Assembly: GCA_938029995.1 (NCBI GenBank)
Contig: CALHGI010000431.1
Location: 1 to 9,472 of the forward strand
From: an uncultured cyanobacterium
GTDB lineage: Bacteria; Cyanobacteriota; Cyanobacteriia; Phormidesmidales; Phormidesmidaceae
Direction: 5' to 3'
Length of the DNA: 9,472 nt
Shown here: positions 1 through 6,452 of the stretch, piece by piece
How positions within the stretch are numbered: position 1 is the first letter of the stretch
Layout: each line of letters starts with the position of its first letter
The notes under the pieces: generated by a model
Databases searched by the model: none
What the model saw: only the letters and a program-made list of their open reading frames with translations
What the model was told of the DNA's origin: nothing
Made by a program: the position numbers and the translations under genes

Positions 1-379
1 GCAGACTAATCACTTCAAATAGGGTTTCTTCAATCAGACGGCCTAGAATAGAGCGCGCCTGCTGCGTGGTGAGATAGTTATTTTCTAATAGCCACCAAAG
101 TGCCCCATATTCAGGGGGCCGCAAGGGAGCTAGGTTGGATAAATCGGCGGCGGACCAATTGATGGATAAATTGAGCGGGGACAAGATGTCCTGGAGTCGC
201 TCTAGCTGCTCATTGGTGCGTCCGGCATAGAGGATGCCGCCATTGGCAAAGAACATTAGCCATGAGTTGGGTTGACCTTGCTCATCGAAGGATTCAATGC
301 AAAGTTCTCCGGTTTGCTGGCCGATGTCAATCAGTTGAAAAATGCTGCGGATATCCAACTCACTTAACTGGCCCTGCAT
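1..379 (-). CDS. PATAN-domain response regulator (PatA/PixG/HmpA-like), N-terminal part only
   Basis: I translated this myself. It opens at an ATG (379-377 on the minus strand) and stays open for 126 codons to the window edge, so the C-terminus is missing. It begins MQGQLSELDIRSIFQLIDIG, followed by QQTGEL, then a WLMFFANGGILYAG stretch, which fits the PATAN (PatA N-terminal, DUF4388-like) domain. In this family the domain precedes a receiver (REC) domain at the C-terminus and works in chemotaxis-like control of type IV pili and phototaxis (PixG, PilG, HmpA) or in heterocyst patterning (PatA). The receiver part is not in the window. An AGGA sequence sits about 8 nt before the ATG. The gene is divergent from hmpF, the arrangement known for the hmp motility locus of filamentous cyanobacteria, so an HmpA/PixG-like motility role is the best inference. 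PatA itself cannot be excluded. Confidence 0.82.
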   Translation of the reverse strand, partial: MQGQLSELDIRSIFQLIDIGQQTGELCIESFDEQGQPNSWLMFFANGGILYAGRTNEQLERLQDILSPLNLSINWSAADLSNLAPLRPPEYGALWWLLENNYLTTQQARSILGRLIEETLFEVISL

Positions 380-1002
380 AGATTTTGTCCTAGGGTGTAC
401 CTGATTTTGTTCTGAGATATGTTCTGGGAAATATAGAGGTGTGCTGCGGCAGTGGCCACTAAACTAGTGTAATTTCTTAGTCCCAGGGGAGATCAGAATT
501 CGCACTTGGTAACTAGGTTGGCTACATTGATACACGGCATTAGCTACAATTATTAGCACTTAACCATAGCTCCATAATCTATGTATGGGGTTACTCTTCA
601 GATTGAAGGGTTTAGCTACCGTTTATAAAGTGACATTTTTTATGTGTATGACGTGTATTAGGACCTGTTTTCTAACCGTATGCGCACTTAGGAATGTACA
701 TATATTAGGGGTAACGGCAAAACGTACTTATTGAGTAGCTATGCCATTGGGGCATTTTATATATAGTTTTAGGGTTTTCTATCTTGAGACAGATACACTA
801 GGTGAAACGTTTGAACGTGCTAAGTGCAACTTCGACTCAGAAAATACTGTTTCAGCTATTGATTTTGCTGCAATATTTTGATAGATAAAGTTTCTTAGGT
901 AATGCCTTGGGCTTCTATATTACTCGCTGAACGAGACGTAGATGTTGTGTAGGTAAGTAGCTATCACTGATCGCTATTTGTATAGACGAAGGGGATGCCA
1001 GC
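380..1002. promoter_or_regulatory. Long divergent intergenic region between the PATAN gene and hmpF
   Basis: About 620 bp, AT-rich, with no convincing open frame or tRNA. It must carry the promoters of both divergent genes. Small symmetric elements are visible: a perfect 10-bp palindrome AGTGGCCACT at 451-460 overlapping an inverted repeat CACTA-AAC-TAGTG at 457-469, both 70-90 bp upstream of the PATAN start; and ATGCC-ATTGG-GGCAT at 741-755, followed by TTTTAT. A weak sigma70-like pair, TTGATT with TAGATA 17 bp later, lies near 860-890. No single promoter stands out, and the region could hold a long 5' leader or an unannotated small RNA. Confidence 0.45.
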
Positions 1003-2751
1003 GTGCGTTATTTGGCCGAAGTTCAGAAAAAAAGCGGTTTCATGGGCGGCAGCCGAGCTGAGTTCAAGCTCTTGGCCTGTGAGCGCTCAGAGCAAAATTG
1101 GAGTACCGTTTCGGGGGATGAATTACTCCCAGCGCCAGATGATGCCAGCTATGGTGCGGGTGCTTTGGTGTTGATTGAACTATCTAATGGTCGCCAGGTA
1201 CAGCGTCATTATGAGGCAGGCCGCCAGTTAGCCAGCATTTTACAAAATTTCTCTAGCCTGAACAAAAAGTTCAAAACCCAGGAAGACGAGATTGAGCAGT
1301 GGAAAGAATCTCTGACCTATCAAAGTCAGGCGCTCAATCAGCGTGAGTTAGAGCTGGACACCCGGGAAGAACAGGTCAAACAATCGTCAGACGAATTAGC
1401 TCAGCTGGAAACTCAGAAATCCGAGCTAGAAGCTTTTCAGACTGAGCTAGAGGGGCAAAAGCAAGACTACGAGCGTAAGAATAATGAGCTGGAAGGTGCC
1501 TGGGCCCATTTAAATGGGGAGAAGCAAAAGCTGGAGGAGCACCGTGAGTCGATGTCGGCCCAAACGGGCTTAGATTCGGGCCAGACGCAAAAGCTACGGG
1601 ATGCGGTGGAACGGCTCATGGCCAATGTGGCCCCGATGGAGGACCTGCGTCAACAGCTGGGCGGCACTAGGGAGTCGTTGGCGGAGCCCCAGGGACAATT
1701 GGGCGCCTGGCAGCAAACGGGCGTTGAGCAGCAGGAGCAGTTACAGGCTAAGGGCAATGACCTAGAGGGTCTGAAGCAGTCTGTGCAAGAGCACTATCAG
1801 GCTACGGACACGGAGCGGACGGCGCTGAATGATCTGTGTTTAGAGCTGCAGCAGGTAAAGATAGAGTTAGCCCAGAAAAAGCAGCAAAATCAGCTGGTAT
1901 CTGAGCAGGTTAATCAGCAGAGTGGTGTATATCAAAAGGTTTATGAGCTACTGAACACTGGCGACCAGGTACGCCTGGGTAAGAAGATTGATCTGACCAA
2001 GCTCGAGGAAATGTCCATTGAGGAGCTTGAGACGTTGGTGGGCAATATGGAGACTGACTTGGAAAAGATGTCTCGATTTGTCAGCGATCAGGAAGAGGAG
2101 CTGACGTACCAGCAACAGGCCATTGATGAGCTGCAGCAGAAGGCGGAAGCGGCTAGCGAATATGACCGAATGCAAATTGAGGCGGACATAGGTGATGAGC
2201 AGGATCGCTACGATATGCTCAATAAGACCCTAGTGGGTCAGCGACGTAACTTACTTGAGCGGGAAGAGGTGTTGAGTCAGCACCGGGCGGTTTTGCTGCG
2301 CCGTCAAGGGCAGGCAACGGTCGAGAGTCCCGTGGCGAATTCTGCTGATTTGGAGCCGGTGTTAGAGCACATTGATCAGGTTCGTCAGCTGCTGGCAACC
2401 CAGGCCGAAGAACTAGAGGAGTTGATTGCCGATCTGGAACGTCGCTATGAGGCTTTGCAACAGCAGGTGGATGCAAAACAGACTGAACTATCGACCCAAT
2501 TGTCGAATCTTGAGCAGCAACGGGAAACCCTGGAGCAGGCGGTGAAGGACTGGGCTGGATTGGAAAGTGCGATCGCAACCCGAAATGAGTACCTGACGCC
2601 TACCGCTGAGAAGATGGATGCGGTGCAGCAAACCCTTGATGGCGTTTTTGGCACATTAGAACGGTTTCAAGAGGTTAACGATTACCAACTGCAGGCCATT
2701 GCTGAGATGCAACAAACCATCCAGAGCCTGTCGGAGACCGCAGCCGCCTAA
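1003..2751 (+). CDS. hmpF: HmpF, coiled-coil type IV pilus motility / phototaxis protein
   Basis: Known HmpF proteins are needed for type IV pilus-driven movement in cyanobacteria and localise dynamically to the leading cell pole, probably by helping extension of the PilB-powered pilus. This 582-residue protein has the characteristic N-terminus (YLAEVQKKSGFMGG), a small globular head at about 1-75, and then almost continuous Glu/Gln/Leu-rich coiled coil: about 80-190, a Pro/Gly-broken stretch at 190-240, and coil from 245 to the end. The central stretch (about 309-440, from VYQKVYELLNTGDQVRLGKK onward) looks like the better conserved core. There is no signal peptide or membrane segment, so it should be cytoplasmic. 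The start is GTG, chosen because it gives the family N-terminus and has GAAGGGG 8 nt upstream; an ATG at 995 is out of frame. It is divergent from a PATAN regulator gene, as in known hmp loci. Confidence 0.88.
   Translation: MRYLAEVQKKSGFMGGSRAEFKLLACERSEQNWSTVSGDELLPAPDDASYGAGALVLIELSNGRQVQRHYEAGRQLASILQNFSSLNKKFKTQEDEIEQWKESLTYQSQALNQRELELDTREEQVKQSSDELAQLETQKSELEAFQTELEGQKQDYERKNNELEGAWAHLNGEKQKLEEHRESMSAQTGLDSGQTQKLRDAVERLMANVAPMEDLRQQLGGTRESLAEPQGQLGAWQQTGVEQQEQLQAKGNDLEGLKQSVQEHYQATDTERTALNDLCLELQQVKIELAQKKQQNQLVSEQVNQQSGVYQKVYELLNTGDQVRLGKKIDLTKLEEMSIEELETLVGNMETDLEKMSRFVSDQEEELTYQQQAIDELQQKAEAASEYDRMQIEADIGDEQDRYDMLNKTLVGQRRNLLEREEVLSQHRAVLLRRQGQATVESPVANSADLEPVLEHIDQVRQLLATQAEELEELIADLERRYEALQQQVDAKQTELSTQLSNLEQQRETLEQAVKDWAGLESAIATRNEYLTPTAEKMDAVQQTLDGVFGTLERFQEVNDYQLQAIAEMQQTIQSLSETAAA
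2569..2576. repeat. HIP1 octamer GCGATCGC
   Basis: Perfect copy of the highly iterated palindrome typical of many cyanobacterial genomes, here inside the 3' part of hmpF. It supports the taxonomic call. Confidence 0.9.
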
Positions 2752-2774
2752 CCCCTACCCCCACTGTCTTTTCT

Positions 2775-2978
2775 ATGATTTGGGTAAACGAGCATATTGA
2801 TCCATCTGGCATTATTTACTCAGCCATTGCTTGTTGCGATCGCACCGCCGCCGAAGAATGCCATGCCACCTTCCAAGCATCATTGACCAGCGAACAAAAA
2901 GAAGCCGGATGGATTGCCAGACTGCGCATCGTCGAATCTTGGGAAGACGTCCCCATCAGTGCACTCAAACTATCCTAA
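2775..2978 (+). CDS. Small conserved-looking protein of unknown function downstream of hmpF
   Basis: Encodes 67 residues, beginning MIWVNEHIDPSGIIYSAIAC. I do not recognise a named family. The reading frame begins 23 bp after the hmpF stop on the same strand, so co-transcription is likely. The sequence looks like real protein: a mix of aliphatic strand-like segments (GIIYSAIACCD, WIARLRIVESW) around an acidic/amphipathic helix (TAAEECHATFQASLTSEQKEAG), with two adjacent cysteines at 19-20. There is no signal peptide or membrane segment. The predicted alternation of strands and helix suggests a small compact alpha/beta fold. No clear Shine-Dalgarno sequence precedes the ATG, which is common in cyanobacteria. 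A HIP1 octamer lies inside it. Its position hints at a link to motility, but that is only inference from location. Confidence 0.62.
   Translation: MIWVNEHIDPSGIIYSAIACCDRTAAEECHATFQASLTSEQKEAGWIARLRIVESWEDVPISALKLS
2836..2843. repeat. HIP1 octamer GCGATCGC
   Basis: Second perfect HIP1 copy, inside the 67-residue gene downstream of hmpF. Confidence 0.9.
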
Positions 2979-3062
2979 AGAAATAAAACCTCGACGGCCA
3001 AATAGACAAGTTCCGAGCCATCGCCCGCCCCATCAACCGGGATTCCCATCACCCCAAACCCC

Positions 3063-3269
3063 ATGCAAGACAGCTTCATCAAACTAAGCCAGTTCCTAAA
3101 ACTGAACGATCTAGTTCAATCGGGAGGAGAAGCCAAACACCTGATCCAAGATGGGCAGGTATGCGTCAACGATGAAATCGAATTACGGCGCGGACGCAAA
3201 TTATATTCCGGCGATCGAGTCACCTTCGCAGGGCAAACCTACGACGTAACGGAAACACCTGCTCCATAG
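3063..3269 (+). CDS. S4-domain RNA-binding protein (YbcJ/RlbA-like)
   Basis: The 68-residue product is almost entirely a single S4 RNA-binding domain (about residues 5-63). The hallmark is visible: LSQFLKLNDLVQSGGEAKHLIQDGQVCVNDEIELRRGRKLYSGDRVTF, i.e. a helix-loop-helix followed by V-N-D/E-x-x-x-x-R-x-x-K-L-x-x-G-D-x-V, as in the short YbcJ-like proteins and in the S4 domains of RqcH-associated RqcP. The length matches the stand-alone family. Such proteins bind structured RNA or ribosomal RNA; the exact substrate cannot be told from sequence. No Shine-Dalgarno sequence is evident before the ATG. It lies 84 bp after the 67-residue gene on the same strand, so it may be the last gene of the hmpF transcript, and it converges on hpf/lrtA, another ribosome-associated gene. 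Confidence 0.85.
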   Translation: MQDSFIKLSQFLKLNDLVQSGGEAKHLIQDGQVCVNDEIELRRGRKLYSGDRVTFAGQTYDVTETPAP

Positions 3270-3340
3270 CGACATATCCCACCCAGGCATCTAACCCACC
3301 ACCCGTTAGCACCGCAAGAATTAACGAACCACAATCACCC

Positions 3341-3378
3341 AAAAACCCCCTAGGGCAAAATTGCCCTAGGGGGTTTTT
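3341..3378. terminator. Bidirectional intrinsic terminator between the S4 gene and hpf/lrtA
   Basis: A perfect 18-bp inverted repeat: arm AAAAACCCCCTAGGGCAA at 3341-3358, spacer AA, and its exact complement at 3361-3378. It ends in a T-run in both directions (A5 at the left edge, T5 at the right). It lies 71 bp beyond the S4 gene stop and 39 bp beyond the hpf stop on the opposite strand, so it fits termination of both converging transcripts. Confidence 0.92.
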
Positions 3379-3417
3379 GAAACTAATTCCTAATCAACCC
3401 AATAAAACGGCCAAGTT

Positions 3418-4104
3418 CTATTTACGGACAGGGGCTGACTGCAGATTTCGTTTACCAACATGGCCATGACCATTGTTATTAATGGAAACACCATGGCTAT
3501 TTTTGTGTCCATTGGGGGAATCCGACTGCCGGGGCTGAATCAACCCATAGCCACCATGGTTCCTCTCATACATCACATTAATCTGATCCGTTTCCGCGTT
3601 ATGAAACACGTAGAAATCATGATCCACAAGCTGCAGATTTTCCAACGCATCCTGGGCTGACATAGGGGACATGGCAAAGTACTTGGTCCGCACCACTTCC
3701 TCTGGCAGCTGAGGTGTACCCTGCTCCAATAACTCAGTTACATGCAGGTCTACATCCTTAGATCCGTCATCAACCTCCATAGAGCGCACCGAAACATGCT
3801 CAGCACTTCTCCGCTTTTCCTTGTATTTACGCAGCTGCCGACTGATTTTATCAGCCACAAGATCAATGCTGGCATACAGACTATCGCCGCTTTCCTCCGC
3901 TCGCACCACAGCTCGGTTCACATACACCGTCACCTCAGCGCATTGACGGGTAGGCATCGTTACACCACCCGCCACAGACAAACAAACATCAACCTTATTG
4001 ATCAACCGTTGAAAGTGGCTAACTGACTTTTCAATTTTCTGAGAAACATGCTGACGAATGGCCTCTGTAATTTCAATATTTTTTCCTTGGATAACCAGCC
4101 TCAT
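3418..4104 (-). CDS. lrtA: Long-form ribosome hibernation promoting factor (LrtA/HPF)
   Basis: This protein binds the decoding region of 30S subunits and drives 100S ribosome dimers when growth slows; in cyanobacteria it was first described as a light-repressed transcript product (LrtA). The 228 residues contain an N-terminal S30AE/YfiA-type domain (about 1-105: MRLVIQGKNIEITEAIRQHV, ending in a basic RKYKEKRRS), an acidic linker (about 106-135), and the C-terminal dimerisation domain of long HPF (about 136-192: EEVVRTKYFAMSPMSAQDAL then NLQLVDHDFYVFHNAETDQI). A further tail (193-228) is rich in Asn, His and Gly and looks disordered. The ATG has GGAGG 7 nt upstream. It is divergent from lipB over an AT-rich region and stops at a strong terminator. 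Confidence 0.95.
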   Translation of the reverse strand: MRLVIQGKNIEITEAIRQHVSQKIEKSVSHFQRLINKVDVCLSVAGGVTMPTRQCAEVTVYVNRAVVRAEESGDSLYASIDLVADKISRQLRKYKEKRRSAEHVSVRSMEVDDGSKDVDLHVTELLEQGTPQLPEEVVRTKYFAMSPMSAQDALENLQLVDHDFYVFHNAETDQINVMYERNHGGYGLIQPRQSDSPNGHKNSHGVSINNNGHGHVGKRNLQSAPVRK

Positions 4105-4488
4105 ATAGCTGCCTCCACTGATAGAAGATAAGCGATTAATTTCACTCTAACACTTTAATTTCGAGAGAGTTTTCTTCTTTGAAAAGATTTTCATCCGTTG
4201 ATATTTCTTTAGAATAAACATGGGATCATTTCAGATAAAACGGATATCCCTAGGAAGTTCTTTTCTTATACAATGGGAGTTCTAGGGTTTTCTGAGTTCT
4301 TCTAGCACAGAATCAAACTAGAGAAAAACTTTCTGATTTAACCTTTTTTTAATCTTTACAGTATCAACAGATCCACCACCAATTAATCAATTTCTAAATA
4401 CTTATTCAGCCGATGTCGAGTTAAAAACTTGGCATAGACATCAGCCCATCAATTGCGTATAAACGCTCACAAAAACGACGCTTTTGTG
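4105..4488. promoter_or_regulatory. AT-rich divergent region between lrtA and lipB, including the lrtA leader
   Basis: About 350-380 bp, markedly AT-rich, with no gene of its own. It should contain both promoters and the lrtA 5' untranslated leader. In a related cyanobacterium the long lrtA leader is known to affect light/dark control and transcript stability. Three related GAACT elements occur on the lrtA strand (plus-strand positions 4255-4260, 4277-4282 and 4294-4299), flanked by a CCCTAG...CTAGGG inverted pair (4248-4253 and 4282-4287). No promoter hexamers are strong enough to call. Confidence 0.5.
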
Positions 4489-5142
4489 ATGACTAAAGAC
4501 AGAAAACTTATTGTTCAAGATTTGGGATTAATGTCCTACGGACTGGTCTGGCAGCACCAAAAAGAAATGGTATCTGCCCGGAAACAGACACCTCTGTTAG
4601 ACGACCTCTTGATACTGACGGAACATCCACCGGTCTATACCCTTGGCACTGGTTCCCAAACCAAATTTGTCCACTTTGATCTCGCTGACCCAGCCCATGA
4701 GGTACATCGCATAGAACGGGGCGGTGAAGTGACCTATCACTGCCCTGGTCAGCTAGTGGGATACCCCATCTTAAATTTGAACTATCACCATAAAGATTTG
4801 CATTGGTACCTACGCCAGCTAGAAGCCGTGATCATTCGTACCCTCGCCCATTACAACCTCCCCGGTCAGAGAGTTGAAGGACTCACAGGTGTATGGGTGC
4901 ATGGCCATAAAGTGGCCGCCATTGGCATCAAGGTAAGCCGATGGATCACCATGCATGGCTTTGCCTTAAACATATGTCCAGATCTATCAGGGTTTCAGCG
5001 CATCACCCCCTGCGGCATTGCCCATAGCCCCGTGGGGTCCATGGGCCAGTTTTTACCAGGCATCTCAATGGATGACGTCAAGCAGGTTCTGGTAAAGCAC
5101 TTTGCCCAGACTTTTAACCTGTGCCCAACAGATAGGCTTTAA
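4489..5142 (+). CDS. lipB: Lipoyl(octanoyl) transferase
   Basis: LipB moves octanoate from octanoyl-acyl carrier protein to a lysine on lipoyl domains (pyruvate dehydrogenase, glycine cleavage H protein); LipA then adds sulfur. With the ATG at 4489 the protein has 217 residues, close to the usual family size. Diagnostic motifs are intact: [12 protein letters not shown] (77-88), the catalytic Lys141 in [14 protein letters not shown], the HGFALN segment (156-161), and the catalytic Cys175 in ITPCGI. The frame stays open upstream to a TTG at 4453, which would add 12 polar residues; GTG 4486 is also possible. I prefer the ATG because the LipB fold normally begins just before [13 protein letters not shown]. 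There is no obvious Shine-Dalgarno sequence for any of the three. It is divergent from lrtA. Confidence 0.95.
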   Translation: MTKDRKLIVQDLGLMSYGLVWQHQKEMVSARKQTPLLDDLLILTEHPPVYTLGTGSQTKFVHFDLADPAHEVHRIERGGEVTYHCPGQLVGYPILNLNYHHKDLHWYLRQLEAVIIRTLAHYNLPGQRVEGLTGVWVHGHKVAAIGIKVSRWITMHGFALNICPDLSGFQRITPCGIAHSPVGSMGQFLPGISMDDVKQVLVKHFAQTFNLCPTDRL

Positions 5143-5378
5143 CCTCTAGTCCAAACAATGATTTCATGGCCCAAACCCTGGGTAATTATACGGACGATAT
5201 AAAAATTTAAGTATGGGTTAAACCGTGGGGTCTGACACCACAACTAAGCTTATGGAGCTGGACATCACAGACAACAGCTAATACCTCAAGAAATCCCCAA
5301 GATTACCCGGAATAGTCGTCTGGAATAGCGAACCGCTTGATGGGCCAATACAATAGTTTGATAACGGACATTTAGCTT

Positions 5379-5741
5379 ATGCCCGACCATAGTTTCCCTG
5401 AAGCCAAGCCCCCCATAGGATTTCACCCGAATATCAAAGCTTTCGCTGGAGTTGAGCAGAAATCTAGTTTTCCATCCTTCACAAAGCCTGGGCCAGAACT
5501 CTGGCAATCCAACTCCCTACGCGCTCTCGCCCCCGAAGTCAGTTCACTGCTGAGACCGCTCACATTCCATGCCGAACCGTTAGCCCCTCTTCGGCAACGC
5601 GATGAACAAGCACTAGACGACTTGTTTGGCCATGCCCCCATTGAAGACATGGTTTCCGATATTTGCGATCGCCTCAAACAACTTCACCCCGAACCCTGTT
5701 GGGAAGATGATCCATTTGATTTTTTAAAGGGCTACCTTTAA
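5379..5741 (+). CDS. Hypothetical 120-residue protein
   Basis: I do not recognise a family. The frame runs from the ATG at 5379, with an in-frame TAG two codons upstream, so this is the earliest possible start; no Shine-Dalgarno sequence is apparent. The N-terminal half (1-60) is Pro/Ser-rich and probably flexible. The C-terminal half reads like a folded or peptide-binding segment: an acidic helix (RDEQALDDLFGHAPIEDMVSD ... DRLKQL), a Cys, and an acidic-aromatic end, PCWEDDPFDFLKGYL. There is no signal peptide or membrane span. A HIP1 site is in frame. It lies 236 bp after lipB, with no terminator seen between. It may be a lineage-specific gene. Overlapping minus-strand frames are shorter and look less protein-like. 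Confidence 0.5.
   Translation: MPDHSFPEAKPPIGFHPNIKAFAGVEQKSSFPSFTKPGPELWQSNSLRALAPEVSSLLRPLTFHAEPLAPLRQRDEQALDDLFGHAPIEDMVSDICDRLKQLHPEPCWEDDPFDFLKGYL
5665..5672. repeat. HIP1 octamer GCGATCGC
   Basis: Third perfect HIP1 copy in the window, within the 120-residue hypothetical gene. Confidence 0.9.
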
Positions 5742-5922
5742 AGAATTAGACCACCTGATAAGCATCGCTTCAGCACACTGGGGCAAGTGCGTTAGTTTTT
5801 GATACCTGACCAAACAAATATCGGACATCGTTGTTTAGCGAGCTACTGGCACCTAAAATTACCGGCACCTAACCCTCTCATCGCCCGCGTTAAGTTTGGC
5901 CGATTTGAGCCAAGCTATAAAT

Positions 5923-5964
5923 AAAAACATCACCTGCCCTAGACAAAAAGCAAGTGATGTTTTT
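5923..5964. terminator. Intrinsic terminator downstream of ssb
   Basis: Inverted repeat AAAAACATCAC (5923-5933) and GTGATGTTTTT (5954-5964), with a 20-nt loop. Read on the minus strand it begins 29 bp after the ssb stop and ends in a T5 run, so it should close the pyrophosphorylase-ssb transcript. Because both arms end in A/T runs it can also act for rightward transcription from the 120-residue gene. Confidence 0.8.
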
Positions 5965-5993
5965 AAAGGATAGGCTTAGAACGACTACGTTAC

Positions 5994-6452
5994 CTAAAAC
6001 GGAATTTCGTCGTAGTCAGGGGTGGTGGTCGCAGGCTGGCTAGCAGGAGGGGCGCTAGGAGTAGCAGCCGGACGAGTGTCACCATTTCCGCCACCACTGC
6101 TACCTTCAACAATGGGAGCAGCCTCAGCCAGCATCATGGACTGGAGTTCAGCAACGCGATGCAATCGCTGCGCCGTGATCTCTGCCTGCTTTTCTCGAAA
6201 CCCTTCAGGACGATCGACGCTCTTCATGGTCAAGCGCCCCTCAATCACCACCCGATCACCGGGGCTATAGCTAGCATCCTGAATGGTCTGGGCCAAATTA
6301 CCCCAACCCACCACCTTGAACTGAGAAGGGCTATCCTCCGAACGCAGGCCAGCAATTTTGACCTTAAATTCAGCAATCGGTGTTTGATTGTCAGAGGTAT
6401 AGCGCAGTTGGGGCACCTCAACAATTTCTGCCATGAGGATGCAATGGTTCAT
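5994..6452 (-). CDS. ssb: Single-stranded DNA-binding protein
   Basis: SSB coats single-stranded DNA in replication, repair and recombination and recruits partner enzymes through its C-terminal tip. The 152 residues show an N-terminal OB-fold (about 1-102) with the cyanobacterial-type start MNHCILMAEIVEVPQLRYT, the FKVVGWGNLAQ segment (45-55), and GDRVVIEGRL (65-74). A Gly/Pro/Ala/Thr-rich disordered linker follows (about 118-145), then an acidic tip, DYDEIPF, the canonical partner-binding end. It starts 4 nt inside the upstream gene (ATGA overlap), with a strong GGAGGAA Shine-Dalgarno (6461-6467) 8 nt before the ATG, so the two are translationally coupled. A second Met (residue 7) has no such site, supporting the first. 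Confidence 0.96.
   Translation of the reverse strand: MNHCILMAEIVEVPQLRYTSDNQTPIAEFKVKIAGLRSEDSPSQFKVVGWGNLAQTIQDASYSPGDRVVIEGRLTMKSVDRPEGFREKQAEITAQRLHRVAELQSMMLAEAAPIVEGSSGGGNGDTRPAATPSAPPASQPATTTPDYDEIPF

Noticed and set aside
995..1005. ATG just before the hmpF GTG
   Set aside because: It is in a different frame and its frame ends early. The GTG at 1003 gives the HmpF N-terminus.
1948..2175. Minus-strand open frame of 75 residues inside hmpF
   Set aside because: The Leu-rich composition is the antisense image of the Gln/Glu/Leu coiled coil.
2219..2578. Minus-strand open frame of 119 residues inside hmpF
   Set aside because: It lies antisense to a well-supported coiled-coil gene and is Pro/Ser-rich with no family features. 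Skewed codon use in hmpF explains it.
3742..4026. Plus-strand open frame of 94 residues inside lrtA
   Set aside because: It is fully antisense to the LrtA coding sequence, which has clear domains.
5150..5195. Possible terminator after lipB (CCCA-N5-TGGG)
   Set aside because: The stem is only 4 bp and no T-run follows, so it is too weak to call.
5423..5677. Minus-strand frame of 84 residues, overlapping another at 5286-5507
   Set aside because: Ser/Arg-rich composition and no start signal. The plus-strand 120-residue frame is longer and more protein-like.
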